A stretch of 37,739 nucleotides of DNA from an uncultured Alphaproteobacteria bacterium (GTDB lineage Bacteria; Pseudomonadota; Alphaproteobacteria; Micropepsales; Micropepsaceae). Of the stretch, positions 25,452 through 33,239 are shown one piece after another. The translations under genes and the position numbers were made by a program. Numbering within the stretch: position 1 is the first letter of the stretch; every line of letters begins with the position of its first letter. The notes beneath the pieces were generated by a model. That model worked only from the letters and a program-made list of their open reading frames with translations, had not been told where the DNA came from and made no database searches. The stretch is taken from assembly GCA_903862715.1 (NCBI GenBank), contig CAIOYY010000023.1:1-37739 (forward strand), given 5' to 3'.

Positions 25452-26828
25452 TCAGATAGTGGTGGGGAGTTCCAGACACGCCTCCAACCCACCCAGCTTG
25501 GATTCGCCCAGCGTGAACGCACCGCCGTAAAGTTTTGCGATGTCGCGCACAATGGCAAGACCAAGGCCCGAGCCGGGAACCGATTCGTCCAAACGCTCGC
25601 CGCGTTCCATTGCGCGCGCGCGCGTTTCCGGAGCAAGGCCAGGCCCGTCATCCCCGACCCGCAGAACTAACCGCCCGCCCTTCAGGGCTTCGGCCTCGAC
25701 GCGAATAGCGCCACGCGCCCATTTGCAGGCGTTGTCGATAAGGTTGCCCACCAATTCCTCGAGATCCTCACGCTCGCCGCGAAAGGCAATGCTCTCCGGC
25801 ACGCTCACATCGAAGGTGAGTGTCTTATCGGGATGCATGCGCGGCAGAACGCGCACGAGATCATGCACAACCGCTGCCACTTCAGTGCGACTTCCGAGCA
25901 CATCGAGCGAACCGGCGGCGCGGGCGCGGGCGAGATAGTGATCAACCTGACGGCGCATCGCCGTGACCTGACGTCCCACGGCATCCGCCAGCGGCCCCGT
26001 GTCGTTTGAGGCTTCGTTGGCCAGAACGGTGAGCGGCGTTTTCAAAAAATGCGCGAGATTGGCAACATGCGTACGCGCTCTGCCGACGACTTCAGCGCTA
26101 TGCGCGATCAAGGAATTGAGTTCGGCGGCCAGAGGCGCAATTTCCGCTGGGAATTCGCCTTCCAGCCGACGCGCCCGCCCCTCACGAATGCGCGCCAGCG
26201 CCTCCGACACACGGCTTAGGGGGAGAAGACCGACACGAACCTGAATGAGAATGGCGGCAATCAACCCAAGCCCAAGCCCTGCAAACGACCAGAACAGGGT
26301 CCTGTTGAAGGTTGCGACATTCGCTTCGATTTCGCCGATATCACCTGCAACGACAAAATGAAAATCACGCGTTTCGTCCATATCCCCGGGATCAGGAAAC
26401 GAAATGCGGCGCGAGAGAACGCGTACACGCTGATTGTCGGGGCCCAGGGCATATCCCCAGGACATATTGTTCTGAACGGTGAGCGCATCGGGCTGTAACG
26501 TGAAATCCCAGAGCGAGCGCGAACGTTGCGGCAAAGCGGCCGGATTTCCTTCTGGTTCGATCTGCCAGTACCAGCCCGAGAAAATCCGCTCATAACGCGG
26601 GTCGGCAAAACGCCCGACCAGAGTCACGCGGTCCGGTGCGTCGGTCTCCGCCGCCGCGACCAATCCTTCCAGATGGAAGATGAGACGGCTGTCGAAGCTT
26701 TCCTGCACGGCCGTGCGGAAAATGCCCGACAATATAAAGCCGCCGACGACAAGCCCAAGCACGCACCAGATGGCGGCGCCGGCAATCAGGCGGAAGGTAA
26801 GAGAGTTAGACTTTGGGAGAACTATCAT
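25452..26828 (-). CDS. feuQ: FeuQ/PhoQ-like sensor histidine kinase
   Basis: This 458-residue kinase has membrane segments at about 11-37 and 178-197, a periplasmic sensor of about 140 residues, and an unusual H box, NLAHFLKTPLTVL, with His260. The residue after His is normally Glu or Asp; here it is Phe. The ATPase has NLIDNACKWA, GDDGPGLAPE and GSGLGLAIV. The first gene of the group encodes a PepSY protein, which is the rhizobial feuN-feuP-feuQ layout, where FeuPQ controls cyclic glucan export. The ATG at 26828 (GGATCCGGGA upstream) overlaps the regulator gene by 23 bases; an ATG at 26876 is also possible. Confidence 0.78.
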   Translation of the reverse strand: MIVLPKSNSLTFRLIAGAAIWCVLGLVVGGFILSGIFRTAVQESFDSRLIFHLEGLVAAAETDAPDRVTLVGRFADPRYERIFSGWYWQIEPEGNPAALPQRSRSLWDFTLQPDALTVQNNMSWGYALGPDNQRVRVLSRRISFPDPGDMDETRDFHFVVAGDIGEIEANVATFNRTLFWSFAGLGLGLIAAILIQVRVGLLPLSRVSEALARIREGRARRLEGEFPAEIAPLAAELNSLIAHSAEVVGRARTHVANLAHFLKTPLTVLANEASNDTGPLADAVGRQVTAMRRQVDHYLARARAAGSLDVLGSRTEVAAVVHDLVRVLPRMHPDKTLTFDVSVPESIAFRGEREDLEELVGNLIDNACKWARGAIRVEAEALKGGRLVLRVGDDGPGLAPETRARAMERGERLDESVPGSGLGLAIVRDIAKLYGGAFTLGESKLGGLEACLELPTTI

Positions 26829-27510
26829 CGCGTCCCGGATCCTGCGCCGCGTCCGGCGCGTCGAGACGGTAGCCAAGGCCGCGCACAGTTTGGATGATAT
26901 CTATGCCGAGTTTTTTGCGCAGACGACCGACGAAAACCTCGATGGTATTGGAGTCGCGGTCGAAATCCTGATCATAGAGATGCTCGACGAGATCGGTTCG
27001 GGACAGAACCTGCCCTCTGTGATGACCAAGATAGGACAGAAGCCGATATTCGGCCGATGTAAGTTTGATCGGATTGCCATCGACCGTGACGCGCGAGGTG
27101 CGCGTGTCGATGCGGACGGGACCGACCTCGATATCGGGTGAAGCAAGACCCGCCGAACGGCGCAGCAGCGCGCGCAGGCGGGCCAGCAATTCCTCGGTAT
27201 AAAAAGGCTTGGCCACATAATCGTCGGCGCCGGCATCGAAACCCGCCACCTTATCGCTCCAGCGGTCGCGCGCCGTCAGGATGAGCACCGGCATCTTCCG
27301 CCCTGATTTGCGCCAGCGCTCCAGCACCGTCACGCCATCCATTTTCGGCAGGCCGAGATCCAGAATGACCGCGTCATAGGGTTCGGTATCGCCGAGAAAA
27401 TGTCCTTCCTCACCGTCGCTCGCCACATCGACGACATAACCTGCTTCCGAAAGTGCCTTTTTCAGGAGGCGCTGAAGCTCGGCCTCGTCTTCTACCACCA
27501 GAATGCGCAT
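26806..27510 (-). CDS. feuP: FeuP/PhoP-like OmpR-family response regulator
   Basis: The 234-residue protein has a receiver domain with the Glu7-Asp8-Glu9 pocket, phospho-acceptor Asp51 (VILDLGLPKMDG) and Lys in DYVAKPFY. The C-terminal winged helix (LTSAEYRLLSYLGHHRGQVL) ends at RGLGYRL. It lies two bases after the PepSY gene and overlaps the kinase. The direct repeat GTTCAT-N5-GTTCAT before the PepSY gene has the 11-base period bound by PhoP-type dimers, which suggests autoregulation. Rhizobial FeuP is the named relative by gene order. Confidence 0.85.
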   Translation of the reverse strand: MRILVVEDEAELQRLLKKALSEAGYVVDVASDGEEGHFLGDTEPYDAVILDLGLPKMDGVTVLERWRKSGRKMPVLILTARDRWSDKVAGFDAGADDYVAKPFYTEELLARLRALLRRSAGLASPDIEVGPVRIDTRTSRVTVDGNPIKLTSAEYRLLSYLGHHRGQVLSRTDLVEHLYDQDFDRDSNTIEVFVGRLRKKLGIDIIQTVRGLGYRLDAPDAAQDPGRDDSSPKV

Positions 27511-27512
27511 CG

Positions 27513-27914
27513 TCAGTCGTCCCGCCGAAAGGTGCGGTTGCCGGATCGACGCTCGAACCGGTCGTCACGCTCGAACCGGTCGTCACGAGGAAAACGCGCG
27601 GGCGAGGGATCGAAATTCTGACGCTGAAAATTACCGCCTTCGCCGCCGCCGCGAACGCCGAGAATCTGGCCGGTGCGCGCATCGGTTTCCAGCCACAGAA
27701 CCCGTCCGTCAGGGGTCAGCCACTTAATAAGGTAGCGGCCATTGTTCGGCCCCTGCACGTCCGACAACTGCCCAGGGTGCTGACGGCGAATATTGCTTAA
27801 AATGGAGTCCAGCGACTGCATCTGCTGACCGCCACCATTGCCAAAGGGCTGCGCCGCCACGGGCGCGCCGAGCGCGACCGCCAAAACGATGAGAAGGGGC
27901 GCAAAGTACCGCAT
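27513..27914 (-). CDS. feuN: Secreted PepSY-domain protein, FeuN-like
   Basis: The 133-residue protein has a signal peptide (MRYFAPLLIVLAVALGAPVA, cleavage near AAQ) and a PepSY-like domain, from SLDSILSNIRRQHPGQLSDV to LETDARTGQILGV. The tail is an Arg/Asp-rich segment with a short repeat, RDDRFERDDRFERR, coded by two 18-base direct repeats near 27550-27586. FeuN in Sinorhizobium is a small periplasmic inhibitor of FeuPQ encoded just upstream. Its position here, two bases before the regulator, supports the same role. The ATG has no Shine-Dalgarno sequence and the predicted -10 is only 8 bases upstream, so the message may be leaderless. The charged tail is longer than I would expect in the family. 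Confidence 0.65.
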   Translation of the reverse strand: MRYFAPLLIVLAVALGAPVAAQPFGNGGGQQMQSLDSILSNIRRQHPGQLSDVQGPNNGRYLIKWLTPDGRVLWLETDARTGQILGVRGGGEGGNFQRQNFDPSPARFPRDDRFERDDRFERRSGNRTFRRDD

Positions 27915-27922
27915 GACGGACT

Positions 27923-27955
27923 TTCTAGGACCCGGCCCATGAACCCCTGATGAAC
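27923..27955 (-). promoter_or_regulatory. PhoP-type direct-repeat operator and -10 of the feuNPQ-like operon
   Basis: On the minus strand GTTCAT-N5-GTTCAT (plus 27950-27955 and 27939-27944) is an exact direct repeat with an 11-base period. It is followed 10 bases later by CTAGAA (27928-27923), a weak match to CTATAT. A repeat replacing the -35 element with the -10 about 10-11 bases on is the known layout of PhoP-activated promoters. Confidence 0.6.
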
Positions 27956-28044
27956 GTATCGGCCAGCAATCATTCAGCATCGTTCGACGATATTAGGGGC
28001 AATGCTGAAGACCGGACACCCCCCCCGTCCCCACAACAGCAGAG

Positions 28045-28144
28045 AAACTTGAGACCGGCCTTCGTGCAACGCCCCTCCTCGCGATGCCGGTTCAGGAGAG
28101 ATAGCCCGCACGGTTCCTCTAGACCGTGCGGGCGTCTCATTTTT
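28045..28144 (+). ncRNA. Candidate small RNA with an exposed CCTCC motif and intrinsic terminator
   Basis: No plus-strand gene lies upstream, yet a perfect terminator stands here. Ahead of it GACCGGC (28053-28059) pairs with GCCGGTT (28086-28092) around a loop that carries CCCCTCCTC (28072-28080). This motif is complementary to ribosome-binding sites and resembles the C/U-rich loops of alphaproteobacterial 'cuckoo' RNAs. An AGGAG at 28094-28098 could pair with CTCCT to make an alternative fold. The 5' end is a guess: I found no good promoter. It could also be the attenuated leader of the penicillin-binding protein gene. Confidence 0.4.
28104..28144 (+). terminator. Strong intrinsic terminator upstream of the PBP gene
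   Basis: GCCCGCACGGT (28104-28114) and ACCGTGCGGGC (28123-28133) form an 11-base perfect stem with an 8-base loop, followed by GTCTCATTTTT with T5 at 28140-28144. It ends a transcript that starts within the 370-base gap 27915-28284. The rest of the gap (28145-28258) shows no further gene or clear promoter. Confidence 0.75.
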
Positions 28145-28258
28145 AGGGGGCTTTTAAGAAGTGTTGATCCTGGCTGCGATAGAGTTTCAAAGGTCACGGC
28201 CTACTCCGTTTACCGTATTCCCGCGGAGAGTCGCTTCAGGGCGAGATTGCGTTTAGTA

Positions 28259-28274
28259 TTAACCGCTTGTTAAC
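28259..28274 (+). promoter_or_regulatory. CtrA-like box TTAA-N7-TTAAC
   Basis: TTAACCGCTTGTTAAC is an exact match to the CtrA consensus TTAA-N7-TTAAC known from Caulobacter and other alphaproteobacteria. It ends 10 bases before the ATG of the penicillin-binding protein gene, so bound CtrA would more likely block transcription or translation than activate. Confidence 0.45.
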
Positions 28275-28284
28275 CAGGACCGGA

Positions 28285-30522
28285 ATGCTGCGTCGGGTAT
28301 TTTTTTGGGCTGCAGGCCTCATTCTGGCGACGCCCTTCGTCGCCGCGGGGTTGCTTGCGGGAGCGGTCTATCTCTCCCAACCCGAGATCGACCCGAGCCT
28401 TGATCTTTATGCGCTGAATCGCCCCCCAGCTTTCACCTTCCTCGATAAGGACGGCAACACCGCCGGCCACTATGGCCCCCATGTCGGCGAGCGGGTGAAA
28501 CTGTCCGAACTCCCCGCCTATGTCCCCGCCGCCTTCATCGCGATGGAGGATCAGCAATTTTACCAGCATAGCGGAATCGATCCGCGTGCGATTGTCCGAG
28601 CCCTCATCGCGGATCTGAAAGCCGGAGAAACGGTTCAGGGCGGATCGACGATTACGCAGCAGCTCGTCAAAATTCTTTTCCTGACGCCGGATCGTACGCT
28701 GGGACGTAAAATTCGCGAGGTCGGCGGCGCCTGGACGCTCGAACAGCACCTTTCCAAGAACGAAATTCTCGAACTCTATCTCAACCGCATCTATCTCGGT
28801 TCGGGCGCTTATGGCGTCGATGGCGCCTCGCGGGTCTATTTCGGGAAGTCCGCACGCGAACTCACGCTAGCGGAAGCCGCAATGCTGGCGGCGCTGACGC
28901 GCGCGCCTTCCACCTTCACCCCGCGACGCGACCTTACCGCCGCGCAGCTGCGCAGCAAGGTCGTCCTCAACGTCATGTATGCCGCCGGCATGGTGAGCGC
29001 GGAAGATGTGGTCGAAGCGGGTGCGCATCCTGCAATGCTTGTAGATCCGCCGACCGATTTTTCGCGCGCTTACTATCTCGATGCGAGCGCCGAAGAAGTA
29101 CGCCGCCTGTTACCGCGCACAGATGGCGATCTTGTCGTGCGCACGACATTCGATCCGGCCATGCAGGATATGGCGAGCAAAACGGTGGCCGATATTCTTA
29201 CGGCGGAGGGCGGAAAAAGTGCCGCAGGTCAGGCCGCCTTAGTATCGCTTTCACCGGACGGCGCCATACGTGCGCTGGTTGGCGGCCGCGACTACGCCGA
29301 AAGCCAGTTTAACCGCGCGACTCAGGCTCGGCGTCAACCTGGCTCCGCGTTCAAGCCCTTTGTGTATCTCGCCGCGCTGGAAGAAGGGCTTCATCCCTGG
29401 ACGGTGCGCAGCGGCGGGGCGGTGAACATCGACGGATATAGGCCAGGCAATTATGGCGGGGTCCGCTGGGGCGCGCTCACATTGGAAAATGCGCTGGTTC
29501 ATTCGGTAAATACGATAGCTGTCCGAGTGGCAGATGAAATCGGCATCGAAAAAGTTGCCGCTGCCGCGCGGCGCCTCGGCATCACATCAGCGCTCCAGGA
29601 AAGTCCGTCACTGGCATTGGGGACATCCGGTGTCAGCCCGCTCGAAATGACCGGTGCCTATGCCGCCTTTGCAAATGGCGGCATCAAAGCAACGCCCTAT
29701 AGCGTGGTGGAAATCCGCAATCCGCAAGGACGGCTTCTGTACCGACGCCCCGGCACGGTGCAGAAGCGCGTGATCGAGGAAGGGCCCGCCGAAGATATGA
29801 GCGCGATGCTGACGCAAGTGGTCCGTCGCGGCACCGCGCGCGAAGCAGCCATTGCGGGCTTTAACGTCGCTGGTAAAACTGGCACCAGCAGCGATTGGCG
29901 CGACGCGTGGTTTGTCGGCTACACGCAGCAATATGTCACCGGCGTCTGGGTCGGAAATGACGATTTCACCCCGATGAAACGGGTCACGGGCGGCATGCTT
30001 CCGGCCGAGATCTGGAATGATTTCATGCGCAAGGCGCTCGAGCCTTTTGCAGGAGAGGTGATTGCCGAGACCGTTCCCGAACCGATCGAAACCTATCCGG
30101 GCGATGTGCCCTATGGCGTAGCGGATGACTCCGGGCGCGACTATTGGGGCGAGCATGCCTGGTATGAAGTGCCGGAGCCGCCGCCCGTACCCGCGGATGC
30201 GGTGATCGATTCCCATGAGCGGGACGTTCCCTATTGGCGGCAGGAGCAACTTGCACGCCATGACGCGTATTATGAGCGGCGCGGTATCGAGCCCCTTCGG
30301 GAACGCGCCGACAATCGCAGTGGCAACCCATATGAGCAGGAATGGTATCTGCGCGAACAAAGCGAACGCCGGACTGATCCGTATGCGGAATATCGCCGTG
30401 ACTACGCCGACCAGCCGCCATCCTATGCCCAGCCTGCAGAGCGCCCACGGATTCCTGAACCGCGTGTAATTCCCGGTCCTGACGGCCGCCCCATCTATTC
30501 CATGCGACCGGTCGGCCGTTAA
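28285..30522 (+). CDS. Penicillin-binding protein 1A-family bifunctional transglycosylase/transpeptidase
   Basis: The enzyme polymerises and cross-links peptidoglycan at the inner membrane. From the ATG at 28285 (AGGA upstream) it has 745 residues and one N-terminal anchor (about 6-30). The GT51 domain has Glu88 in AMEDQQFYQH and GGSTITQQLVK at 119-129. The transpeptidase has Ser354-x-x-Lys357 (GSAFKPF), Ser-Val-Asn 407-409 and Lys-Thr-Gly 531-533. Residues from about 600 form a Tyr-, Pro-, Arg- and Asp-rich tail of about 145 residues with no recognised fold. A TTG at 28267 inside the CtrA-like box is a poor alternative start. Confidence 0.92.
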   Translation: MLRRVFFWAAGLILATPFVAAGLLAGAVYLSQPEIDPSLDLYALNRPPAFTFLDKDGNTAGHYGPHVGERVKLSELPAYVPAAFIAMEDQQFYQHSGIDPRAIVRALIADLKAGETVQGGSTITQQLVKILFLTPDRTLGRKIREVGGAWTLEQHLSKNEILELYLNRIYLGSGAYGVDGASRVYFGKSARELTLAEAAMLAALTRAPSTFTPRRDLTAAQLRSKVVLNVMYAAGMVSAEDVVEAGAHPAMLVDPPTDFSRAYYLDASAEEVRRLLPRTDGDLVVRTTFDPAMQDMASKTVADILTAEGGKSAAGQAALVSLSPDGAIRALVGGRDYAESQFNRATQARRQPGSAFKPFVYLAALEEGLHPWTVRSGGAVNIDGYRPGNYGGVRWGALTLENALVHSVNTIAVRVADEIGIEKVAAAARRLGITSALQESPSLALGTSGVSPLEMTGAYAAFANGGIKATPYSVVEIRNPQGRLLYRRPGTVQKRVIEEGPAEDMSAMLTQVVRRGTAREAAIAGFNVAGKTGTSSDWRDAWFVGYTQQYVTGVWVGNDDFTPMKRVTGGMLPAEIWNDFMRKALEPFAGEVIAETVPEPIETYPGDVPYGVADDSGRDYWGEHAWYEVPEPPPVPADAVIDSHERDVPYWRQEQLARHDAYYERRGIEPLRERADNRSGNPYEQEWYLREQSERRTDPYAEYRRDYADQPPSYAQPAERPRIPEPRVIPGPDGRPIYSMRPVGR

Positions 30523-30597
30523 CGGTCGGCAAGGCGTGCAGAGACGCGCTTCGGTAAGGCTCGGCTAAGCAAAGACTTCCTACATTTGCGTATTAAA

Positions 30598-30646
30598 ATA
30601 CAAGAATTTCTTGTTGATTGCAGAATAATACAATAAATTTTTGTAT
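30598..30646 (+). promoter_or_regulatory. Tandem palindromic operators before the sulfite reduction operon
   Basis: ATACAA-N7-TTGTTG (30598-30616) and ATACAA-N7-TTGTAT (30628-30646) start exactly 30 bases apart, about three helical turns. The first contains the perfect 15-base palindrome ACAAGAATTTCTTGT. They sit in AT-rich DNA 60-100 bases before the DUF2849 gene. A possible promoter, CTTGTT-N17-ATAAAT (30610-30638), would overlap both. They look like sites for a dimeric regulator; its identity is unknown. Confidence 0.55.
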
Positions 30647-30703
30647 AGCCTTGATTTCTCCGCCCTCCGATGTGATTTTCCGCTCGTTTTTTGAGGGCCT
30701 TCC

Positions 30704-31000
30704 ATGTCGCAAGTTCTGACCGCCAACCGCCTAGGACCCGGGGAGGTTGTTTATTGGAGCGCCACGAAGGGCTGGACCCCTGATTTCGCGCAGGCGGAAG
30801 TCATGGACGACGCTGTAGGGAAGGCGGCTTTGGAAGGCGCGGCAGAATGGATAAGGCGGCGTGAAGTCGTCGGCGCCTATCTTTTCGAGGTGCGCGTCGA
30901 GGAGGGAAAGGCGACTCCGGTTAAAGCGCGCGAAGTGATCCGCGCGGCAGGCCCCACCGTTCGGCGCGACCTTGGAAAACAGGCGAGCGGAGCGCAATAG
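30704..31000 (+). CDS. DUF2849 protein of the sulfite reduction operon
   Basis: This 98-residue protein matches DUF2849, a small family coded beside sulfite reductase in Alphaproteobacteria. The pattern G-P-G-E-V-V-Y-W-S-A-T-K-G-W at the start and EWIRRREVVGAYLFEV in the middle are characteristic. There is no signal peptide. Six bases separate it from the reductase gene, so the two are cotranscribed. Biochemistry is not established; a role in sulfite reduction is inferred from conserved neighbourhood. Confidence 0.85.
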   Translation: MSQVLTANRLGPGEVVYWSATKGWTPDFAQAEVMDDAVGKAALEGAAEWIRRREVVGAYLFEVRVEEGKATPVKAREVIRAAGPTVRRDLGKQASGAQ

Positions 31001-31006
31001 TAGAGC

Positions 31007-32662
31007 ATGTACAGGTATGACGAATTCGACGCCCAATTCGTACATGAACGCGCGGAGCAGTTCCGCGGCCAGGTCGCGCGGCGCCTTTCGGGCGAACTTT
31101 CCGAAGACGAGTTCAAGCCGTTACGGCTGATGAACGGCCTTTACCTTCAGCTTCACTCCTACATGCTGCGCATCGCCATTCCCTACGGCACGCTTTCCGC
31201 ACGGCAAATGCGCGGGCTGGCTCACGTCGCGCGCAAATATGACAAGGGGTATGGCCACTTCACAACGCGCCAGAATCTCCAATTGCATTGGGTGCAGTTG
31301 CCGCAGGTGCCGGACCTTCTGAAGGACCTCGCCGATATCGAAATGCACGGTCTGCAGACTTCGGGCAATTGCGTGCGCAACGTGACCTCCGACCAGTTCG
31401 CCGGCGCCGCAGCAGAGGAAATCGAAGATCCACGCATCATTTGCGAGATCGTGCGGCAATGGTCGACGCTGCATCCGGAATTTTCCTTCCTGCCGCGCAA
31501 ATTCAAGATTGCCGTTACAGCCTCGCCGCAGGACCGCGCCGCCATTCTGGTGCACGATATCGGCATCGCCATTGTGCGGAACGACGAGGGACGCGTCGGT
31601 TATCGCGTTTTTGTCGGAGGCGGCCTTGGCCGCACGCCGTTCATAGCGCAGGAAGTCGGTTCTTTCGTTGAAAAAGAACATATTCTCGCTTTCCTCGAAG
31701 CGGTCCTGCGTGTCTACAATGAGGCGGGTCGGCGCGATAATATTCATAAGGCGCGTATCAAGATTCTCGTCCACCAGATCGGTGTCGACGAAATGCGCAA
31801 ACGCGTGGAAAAGGAATTTGCCGAAATAAAGCAAACCGGTGTTCTGGCGTTGCCGCGCGAGGAAATGGACCGCATCGCAGCCTATTTCGCGCCGCCCGCA
31901 TTCCAAACGTTAGACGCTTCGGTTCCGGAATTCGACAAGTCCGTGCAGGACAACAGGGACTTCGCCGCCTGGGTGAAAACCAATGTTCACGCCCACAAAA
32001 TTCCCGGTTACGCGATCGCCACGCTTTCGCTGAAAGCGCTGGGCGCCACGCCGGGGGATGCTTCATCCGAACAGATGGATGCCGTCGCAGATCTGATGGA
32101 CGCGTTTTCGCAAACGGAAATTCGCGTCACGCATGAGCAGAACCTTGTTTTCCCGCATGTGCGGAAAAAGGATTTGTTTGCGCTGTGGGAGAAGCTCGTT
32201 CCGCTGGAACTGGCATCCGCCAATCATGGATTGGTCACTGATATTATTTCATGCCCCGGCCTCGATTATTGCGACCTCGCCAATGCGCGCTCAATCCCAA
32301 TTGCCCAGCGAATCATGGAACGTTTTTCCGATCTCGACCGTCAGCACGATCTCGGCGAACTCAAGATCAAGATTTCCGGCTGCATCAATGCCTGCGGCCA
32401 TCACCATGTCGGGCATATCGGAATTCTTGGCGTCGATAGAAAAGGGGTCGAGAATTACCAGATCCTTCTAGGCGGATCGGGCGCCGAAGACGCCAGCCTG
32501 GGCGAAATTCTCGGACCGGGTTTCGATGATCGCGGCATCGTTGACGCAGTCGAGAATGTGATCGACACCTATACGACGCTCCGCCAGGCCGGAGAGCGCT
32601 TCCTCGATACCTATCGCCGCGTTGGCACCGCACCGTTCAAGGAACGCCTCTATGCTCGTTAA
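31007..32662 (+). CDS. cysI: Nitrite/sulfite reductase hemoprotein (CysI-like)
   Basis: The cytoplasmic enzyme reduces sulfite to sulfide with siroheme and a 4Fe-4S cluster. The 551-residue protein has the duplicated ferredoxin-like/hemoprotein halves: FTTRQNLQLHWV near 85-96 and the C-terminal cluster ligands Cys416, Cys422, Cys459 and Cys463 (SCPGLDYC and SGCINAC). Flanking DUF2849 and DUF934 genes favour sulfite over nitrite. cysG and cysH, often in this operon, are not in the window. Its end overlaps the next gene by 11 bases. Confidence 0.9.
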   Translation: MYRYDEFDAQFVHERAEQFRGQVARRLSGELSEDEFKPLRLMNGLYLQLHSYMLRIAIPYGTLSARQMRGLAHVARKYDKGYGHFTTRQNLQLHWVQLPQVPDLLKDLADIEMHGLQTSGNCVRNVTSDQFAGAAAEEIEDPRIICEIVRQWSTLHPEFSFLPRKFKIAVTASPQDRAAILVHDIGIAIVRNDEGRVGYRVFVGGGLGRTPFIAQEVGSFVEKEHILAFLEAVLRVYNEAGRRDNIHKARIKILVHQIGVDEMRKRVEKEFAEIKQTGVLALPREEMDRIAAYFAPPAFQTLDASVPEFDKSVQDNRDFAAWVKTNVHAHKIPGYAIATLSLKALGATPGDASSEQMDAVADLMDAFSQTEIRVTHEQNLVFPHVRKKDLFALWEKLVPLELASANHGLVTDIISCPGLDYCDLANARSIPIAQRIMERFSDLDRQHDLGELKIKISGCINACGHHHVGHIGILGVDRKGVENYQILLGGSGAEDASLGEILGPGFDDRGIVDAVENVIDTYTTLRQAGERFLDTYRRVGTAPFKERLYAR

Positions 32663-33158
32663 GAGTGGGGCGATCTCGGACGACCCCTATATTCGGCTGA
32701 AGGATGACGAAGCGTTACCGGCTCAAGCGGTTATCGTTTCCCTTAAGCGCTTTCTTGGCGACAAAGACCTTCTTCTCGCACACGACCTCCCGCTCGGCGT
32801 TCTTCTGGAATCATCCGAAAGCCCCGAGGCTCTCGAAGAAAGCCTCCACCAGCTTGCGTTGGTGGTTCTCAATGTTCCCTATTTCCGTGACGGTCGGGCC
32901 TTCTCCTGGGCAAGGATGCTGCGCACCCGCCTGAAATTCAAAGGCGAGATCCGCGTTACCGGCCATGTACTGCGCGATCAGATCGCCTTCTTCGTGCGCG
33001 TCGGCGTCGATGCGTTCGAACTGCAGCAAAACCTTTCCCTCGACGACTTCAACGCCGCGTTGAACGAGATCACCAACGTTTACCAGCCTTCCGTCGACAA
33101 ACGTGCGACCATCCTCGACTTGCGCGAATGCTCCGGCGCAGTCCGTTCCGGCCGCTAG
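32652..33158 (+). CDS. DUF934 protein, sulfite reduction accessory
   Basis: The 168-residue protein matches DUF934, with the family signature FRDGRAFSWARMLRTRLKF followed by GEIRVTGHVLRDQIAFFVRV and FELQQNLSLDDF. DUF934 proteins are found beside CysI in Alpha- and Betaproteobacteria and are thought to assist sulfite reduction. The ATG at 32652 has AAGGAA upstream and lies inside the end of cysI. It is the last gene of the operon; a terminator is not evident. Confidence 0.85.
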   Translation: MLVKSGAISDDPYIRLKDDEALPAQAVIVSLKRFLGDKDLLLAHDLPLGVLLESSESPEALEESLHQLALVVLNVPYFRDGRAFSWARMLRTRLKFKGEIRVTGHVLRDQIAFFVRVGVDAFELQQNLSLDDFNAALNEITNVYQPSVDKRATILDLRECSGAVRSGR

Positions 33159-33203
33159 ACGGTTTCAACGTTCCGACGCTGCCTGCCCAAGGCCCGGCCG
33201 CTT

Positions 33204-33232
33204 CTTGACCCCCGGGTTCTCCGGCCCTATGT
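33204..33232 (+). promoter_or_regulatory. Promoter of the ornithine decarboxylase gene, CTTGAC-N17-CTATGT
   Basis: CTTGAC at 33204-33209 and CTATGT at 33227-33232 are exactly 17 bases apart, one mismatch from the rhizobial consensus CTTGAC-N17-CTATAT. Transcription would start near 33240, giving a leader of about 115 bases. Confidence 0.75.
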
Positions 33233-33239
33233 AGCGCCC

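Noticed and set aside
27550-27590. Two 18-base direct repeats as a possible CRISPR or recombination site.
   Set aside because: They encode the repeated RDDRFE tail of the PepSY protein in frame and there are only two copies without spacers.
28201-28258. A sigma-70 promoter for the PBP gene after the terminator at 28144.
   Set aside because: TTGATC near 28162 has no acceptable -10 at 16-18 bases, and other hexamers are weaker, so none is called.
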